NCBI RefSeq assembly: GCF_900101685.1
Contig: NZ_FMZZ01000004.1
Span: 1 to 64,000, forward strand
Length of the DNA: 64,000 bases
Source: Actinokineospora iranica
GTDB lineage: Bacteria; Actinomycetota; Actinomycetes; Mycobacteriales; Pseudonocardiaceae
Reading direction: 5' to 3'
This document shows, one piece after another, positions 59,953 through 64,000 of this stretch; positions within the stretch are counted from its first letter, which is position 1; each line of letters begins with the position of its first letter. The position numbers and the translations under genes were made by a program. The notes beneath the pieces were generated by a model. That model ran no database searches and was not told where the DNA came from. It saw only the letters and a list, made by a program, of their open reading frames with translations.

Positions 59953-61168
59953 CCGATTCCTTTCGGGTGCGGTGATTCGAGGTGTCTGCTGGTGCGAGGA
60001 GCAGGCAGGCGTCCCACCGGGTGGTGGGTAGCTTGCCCACGTCAGGGGTGTGCCGGGTCAGCGCGATGCCCGCGGTGCCCTCCAACATCCCATTCCGGTC
60101 CGACACTCCGAGACGGCGCTGTTCCCAGCGGGCGCGGAGGCCAGGCAGGAGAGCGGCAAGTTCGCTGTCGGGACCGGCGGCGGCCATCCGCGCGGTCGTG
60201 TGGACGAATCCTGCCCAGCCGTGGCAGAGGGAGTCGTCGTGGAGCAGGGCGAGCTGGGCTTCATCGCTGACAGAACGTGCCAACACAGTCTCTGCGCGAT
60301 GCTGCCGCTGCGGATTGCTTAAGGCGAGGCCTGCCAGTTGCCGGGCTCGCGCCAGGCCTGGAGTGCCGTAGCACCAGGACGGCCGTTGTGGACCGGGTTG
60401 AGCGACGTCACCGGTTCTCCATTCGGCCGGGGTGATCGTGCCAGGCCACCACGGGCGCGTCCGGGTGCCGCAGCGCCAGCGACCCAAGGCGGCGTCGAAG
60501 TGGTCGATGGCCTCGGCGTGGTCGGAGACGGTGACGCCGTGGATCACCGCAGTGGCCAGTAGCGCCAGCGGACCGGCGATGCCGTGCGCGAGGCCCAGGT
60601 TCGCGTGGCCGCCTGGCCACCGCGGGTCGGGCCGGTCGGCGGGAGCGTTTCCAGTCCACCAGCCCGGCAACGTCTGGCCGTCGACGCGCAGCGGCTCGGT
60701 CAGGCGCACCAGGTAGGCCAGCACGTCACGCAGGAGTTCGGTGTTGTCGGTCTGGAGCAGGTATGCGCCGATCCCGGTCAGCCCGTTGATCAGGTCGAAC
60801 TCGCGCAACTCCGGAAGCAGACCTCGCTCGATCCGGTCGTGCGCCTGGTCCAAGCGGTGCCGGGTGAGCTTCGCAATGTGGTCGTCAATCGCGGCCAGCG
60901 CCGCGGCGTAAGAGGGTTGGCCAGCAGTGCGCAGAACGAAGGCGACCGCGGGGGCTCCGTGGAACAGGCAGGCGTCCGGATGGGCGGCAACGGGGTCGCG
61001 GGTCATGGCGGTGACCCAGCGGTGGGCGGTGGCCCAGTCGCCGACGCCGGTCTGGGCGTAGGTGATGTGGAGCAGGGCGAGCCCGGCGGCCCCATCGGAC
61101 AGGGACTGGTGCCAGCCGGGTTTGGGCTCGTGCTCGGGCGGAGGGCTGCACGGGTCGGTGTGAGTCAC
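59930..61168 (-). CDS. lanthionine synthetase C-like cyclase
   Basis: The product has 412 residues. The LanC alpha-toroid carries the zinc ligands Cys266 (SWCYGTPG) and Cys315-His316 (LCHGWAGF). The conserved GHANLGLAHGIAGPLALL (about 187-204) includes the active-site His195. It adds cysteine thiols to dehydroalanine or dehydrobutyrine, forming (methyl)lanthionine rings. The GTG start overlaps the LanB stop (GTGA), and the 3' end overlaps the methyltransferase gene. Confidence 0.93.
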   Translation of the reverse strand: MTHTDPCSPPPEHEPKPGWHQSLSDGAAGLALLHITYAQTGVGDWATAHRWVTAMTRDPVAAHPDACLFHGAPAVAFVLRTAGQPSYAAALAAIDDHIAKLTRHRLDQAHDRIERGLLPELREFDLINGLTGIGAYLLQTDNTELLRDVLAYLVRLTEPLRVDGQTLPGWWTGNAPADRPDPRWPGGHANLGLAHGIAGPLALLATAVIHGVTVSDHAEAIDHFDAALGRWRCGTRTRPWWPGTITPAEWRTGDVAQPGPQRPSWCYGTPGLARARQLAGLALSNPQRQHRAETVLARSVSDEAQLALLHDDSLCHGWAGFVHTTARMAAAGPDSELAALLPGLRARWEQRRLGVSDRNGMLEGTAGIALTRHTPDVGKLPTTRWDACLLLAPADTSNHRTRKESDDQHDQH

Positions 61169-64000
61169 TGGCCGCTGCCTTCCTGCCGAGCGCGCCAGGC
61201 GAGGGCGGCTTGTCTACTCAGGCGGCGGCAGATGCGTTCGGTGTCGGGGGCGATGCCTACGACGCGGTTGTGGTGCATGTGCAGCAGCGACTCCACCACG
61301 ACGTCGATGTCGAACTCGGGCGGGAGATGTTCACGGTATGCGACCAGGGCGTCGGTGCGGTCCTGCCAGGCCTGGCCGATCTCGCTGTCCCAGCCGGACA
61401 CCTGTGCCAGTGCTGCTGAATCAATGGCCAGCCGGATGGCCTGGTCAGTCACTGCCCGGTCGATGGCGGGCGTGCTCGGGACGGGCCGGGTGCCCAGCCA
61501 GTTCATTGCCTCGCCGCGGTCGCCAAACAGGCCGTCAACGATGCCCACCATGTTTGCCACGACGAAGGGAATGAGATCCCGGTCCGTACCGGGGCGGTGC
61601 CTCAGCACGGCCGCCACGGTGGCCGAGTCGGCGGCGAAGACGTCCTCTGCGGCATCCATCGCCGGGCCGGACCCATAGCGGCCGATCTCCGGGCGGTAGG
61701 TGTCGTAGACCAGCCGCCCAACCAGCCCCTTCTGCCGCATTCGCCTTGTCCACTCCCCCACCGCTTTTGTGCACGCAGCGTAGCGGTCCGGGCTAGTTTG
61801 GACACGGAGGCGAAGGTGGTCGGTCTCGTGTCGATCGCGGTAGCGAAGCCACCAGCACGAGGTGGTGCCCAGCATGGTCAGCAGGTCGGGCAGGTACTCG
61901 GTGACGATCTCGGTGATCCGCTCGGGGTGGGTGAAGACCTTCGCCGACAGCCAAGTGGCGTCCGGGGCGCCTGGCAGGTGCCCGTGCGTGTTCGTCACCT
62001 CGGGTAGCTGCCCGCGCAGCGGGTCAGGCGCGGCCGGGCGGGTGGTGACCAGGGGCAAGGCGATCTCGTGGGCGTGGCCGCCGATCCAGCCGAAATCGTC
62101 TGCCGGGGTGGCGGTGTGGAGGATGGCTTGGCCATGTCGCGTGAGGTGCGTGCGCAGCAGGGAGGCGTGGGTGGGCTCGTTCAAGGTGAGGCGCAGGGTG
62201 CGGTCGGCGTCGCGAAGTTCGACCACGTCTGGGCAGCTCCAGCGCTGCCTCCAGCGGTCGAGCACCGGTCGCCAGTGGTCGGGACTGGCGGGAAGGTCAG
62301 CGGTGGTCAGTCGCCATTGGGCTGGAGACAGGATGGTGCGGCGGTAGCGCACTTGCGGGAGGAACGGCAGCCTGAGGTGCGGCCCCCAGTCGAACTGGTA
62401 CCAGGCGGCGGAGAACGCGCGCGGAAGATGCGCCAGGAATCGCGCGATCAGCGGTGGCTGCTTGTTCAGCGCGAGAGCGTGAAACACCTGCGGTTCGACC
62501 ACCCGGCGGCGGGAGCGGCTGACCAGGTGCAGGCGGTCGCGCGTCGCGGTGATGGCCAGGTCGTCCACTGTGATTAGCGCGTGGTCGCCTCCGGGTGCGC
62601 GATGTTCGCCCAGCGGGAGCAGGTGGTCGAGATACGCCGGGACGCGACAGACGTTCTCCGCGTGCGGGTAGAGCGGTCCGAAGGACATCTGGGCACGCAA
62701 CGCCCCGACGGTCGCGGCGGGCAGCGCCCGGTAGGCGTCGGCCAGGCCGGTGCCCGTCGCCATTGGGGTGAAGCGGCTGGTCAGCGTTCCAGCGGAGCGG
62801 GCTGGGGCGACGGTGAGCAGGAAGTCGCCAGCGTCGAGGGCGGCGGCGCTGGTGGCGTGGACGCGGGCGGAAAGCTCCACGTGCGGCGGGATGAAGTGCT
62901 CATCGAAAGTTGTGCCGGTCAGCTCACCGATCTGGTCGTCGGTGAGGATGATCTCGCGGGTGCCGGTGGCCAACGCCTGCCAGGCCAGCGCCAACAGCCG
63001 CTCGTCGCGCTCAGAGACATTCGAGGACGACGCGGGCAGCACGCTGCCCTGGTATCCGGCTGGGAAGCCGAGTCCGGTGTCCGGGTCTATGACGTCAGCC
63101 AAGGGAACCAACGTTCCGGCGCCGTATCGGTCTATGAACGCCGAGTGGTAGTTCCGCCAAGCCGCTTCCCCGGTTGGCTGTCTGGTCAGGCGCAGCAACG
63201 CGCCCGCGGCACGTTCCATCTCGTGCGCGACGTGGTGGGGCAGCCGGATTTCACAGTCCAGCATCAGGTCCACGGCCAGCGGGGTGCGCCCGACCGGAGA
63301 GAGTTGCCTCATGCTCGCGGTGATCGTGGCGCGTGCGCGGCGCTGATCGTCCCGGGTGGTCGTGGCGTGGTTGTGATGGTGCAACTCGACATGGATCGCG
63401 TTCAGGTCGCGCACGAAGGCGGCGGTGTCGGGAAGCGTGTCGGCTTCGGTTTCATGGAGTTGGTCCATGAGGTGGGTGAACGGATCGGTGACGGTAAAGG
63501 GGGCGCGCAGGTTGGTCAGCAGGTAGCCGCTTCGCACGAGTTCGGTGAGCATGGCCTGGACCTTGGACCGATCGGCGGCGAAATCCACGGCCAGCGTGTC
63601 GATCAGGACGCCGAAGCGGACCGGGACGGCCGCCTTGTCCTGGACGGCGGCAATTGCTGGGGTGTGGCGGACAGTCACGCGGTTCGGCCCCTGTGGGACT
63701 TCGAAACGGCCACCGCGCCTGACCGCGAGGTCGGTGACCACAACCCGGAGCCGTCGCAGCAGCTCCGGACATCCCTCGGCGCGGGTGATGATGTCGGCCA
63801 GCCACTCGGTGTTGACGCGGGCGACCGCCCGGTGTTCCTCACCCCAGCGCGCTTGGGCGCCCGCTCCGAGTTCGACCGGAGCCACGCCCGCGAACAACCC
63901 GAACGGCGTGGGACGGCCGATGCTGCGCAACAGGTAGCGAGCGGTGGACAGGGTGGCGCTGCGGATCTGCTTGTCCTCGACAAGGTGACCGGAGCGAATG
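61165..64000 (-). CDS. lantibiotic dehydratase LanB, N-terminus beyond window
   Basis: The frame is open to the right edge, so the 5' end is missing; about 944 residues are visible. Near the truncated start is the LanB hallmark RSIGRPTPFGLFAGVAPVELG. The glutamylation domain runs to about residue 640. The C-terminal about 250 residues (TWLSAKVFTHPERITEIVTE; WWLRYRDRHETDHLRLRV; YDTYRPEIGRYGSGPAM) form the elimination domain in the same polypeptide, as in full-length class I enzymes. It uses glutamyl-tRNA to dehydrate Ser/Thr of a precursor peptide. An internal TTG at 63930 is not the real start. Confidence 0.93.
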   Translation of the reverse strand, partial: IRSGHLVEDKQIRSATLSTARYLLRSIGRPTPFGLFAGVAPVELGAGAQARWGEEHRAVARVNTEWLADIITRAEGCPELLRRLRVVVTDLAVRRGGRFEVPQGPNRVTVRHTPAIAAVQDKAAVPVRFGVLIDTLAVDFAADRSKVQAMLTELVRSGYLLTNLRAPFTVTDPFTHLMDQLHETEADTLPDTAAFVRDLNAIHVELHHHNHATTTRDDQRRARATITASMRQLSPVGRTPLAVDLMLDCEIRLPHHVAHEMERAAGALLRLTRQPTGEAAWRNYHSAFIDRYGAGTLVPLADVIDPDTGLGFPAGYQGSVLPASSSNVSERDERLLALAWQALATGTREIILTDDQIGELTGTTFDEHFIPPHVELSARVHATSAAALDAGDFLLTVAPARSAGTLTSRFTPMATGTGLADAYRALPAATVGALRAQMSFGPLYPHAENVCRVPAYLDHLLPLGEHRAPGGDHALITVDDLAITATRDRLHLVSRSRRRVVEPQVFHALALNKQPPLIARFLAHLPRAFSAAWYQFDWGPHLRLPFLPQVRYRRTILSPAQWRLTTADLPASPDHWRPVLDRWRQRWSCPDVVELRDADRTLRLTLNEPTHASLLRTHLTRHGQAILHTATPADDFGWIGGHAHEIALPLVTTRPAAPDPLRGQLPEVTNTHGHLPGAPDATWLSAKVFTHPERITEIVTEYLPDLLTMLGTTSCWWLRYRDRHETDHLRLRVQTSPDRYAACTKAVGEWTRRMRQKGLVGRLVYDTYRPEIGRYGSGPAMDAAEDVFAADSATVAAVLRHRPGTDRDLIPFVVANMVGIVDGLFGDRGEAMNWLGTRPVPSTPAIDRAVTDQAIRLAIDSAALAQVSGWDSEIGQAWQDRTDALVAYREHLPPEFDIDVVVESLLHMHHNRVVGIAPDTERICRRLSRQAALAWRARQEGSGQ

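Noticed and set aside
61165-63930. LanB starting at the TTG at 63930
   Set aside because: The same frame continues upstream to the window edge with family-typical sequence (TARYLLRSIGRP), so this is an internal codon.

Overview
The window comes from a high-GC actinomycete, most likely of the Pseudonocardiales. The evidence is GTG starts coupled by GTGA/ATGA overlaps, Helix-turn-helix/DUF5753 regulators paired with DUF397 proteins, a FxLD-type lanthipeptide locus, DUF2637 and pSAM2-like mobilisation genes, an actinobacterial TadA-associated protein and an LPXTG thioester surface protein. The genus is an inference.

Region 1 (1-5.5 kb). A leftward operon of five genes ends in a radical SAM enzyme that runs off the left edge. 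It is divergent from an XRE/DUF5753 regulator followed by intact and decayed DUF397 and XRE copies, and two identical 11-bp palindromes lie between the two units. An orphan tyrosine integrase and a small conserved gene follow. Region 2 (5.6-36 kb) is mostly ordinary chromosome. It holds tRNA-Ser(GGA) and tRNA-Ser(CGA), a peptidoglycan-binding hydrolase, DUF2786, aminopeptidase P, a secreted nuclease, CsbD, tadA with its partner, an M20 amidohydrolase, prephenate dehydrogenase, a fibronectin-III protein, a FUSC transporter, a sortase-anchored thioester protein, a DUF885 peptidase, a GbsR-type regulator divergent from an ABC exporter, an MFS pump and a transglutaminase-like protein. Between these lie a large imperfect inverted repeat near 7.5 kb, a G-rich tract near 8 kb and three minisatellite arrays near 34 kb. 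Near 35.5 kb a broken ABC-F gene abuts a broken DUF5753 gene.

Region 3 (36-39.4 kb) is a leftward WXG100/YbaB-like operon resembling type VII secretion cargo loci. Region 4 (39.6-58.5 kb) is an accessory island. It starts with an excisionase-like gene, a frameshifted integrase beside a tRNA-Arg 3' fragment, replication/DUF2637 genes and a relaxase/MobC pair. It continues with decayed recombinase and transposase pieces bracketing a ParA-type ATPase, an orphan DndB-like (DGQHR) protein, a membrane-anchored HTH pair, two overlapping sigma-factor genes, another integrase relic and an AbiEi/AbiEii type IV toxin-antitoxin pair.

Region 5 (58.7-64 kb) is a leftward lanthipeptide operon in translation order LanB (open at the right edge), LanC and a protein-isoaspartate-type methyltransferase. 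All three genes overlap. No precursor peptide was recognised inside the window, so it probably lies beyond the right edge. Functions were assigned by reading motifs by eye; no database search was run.
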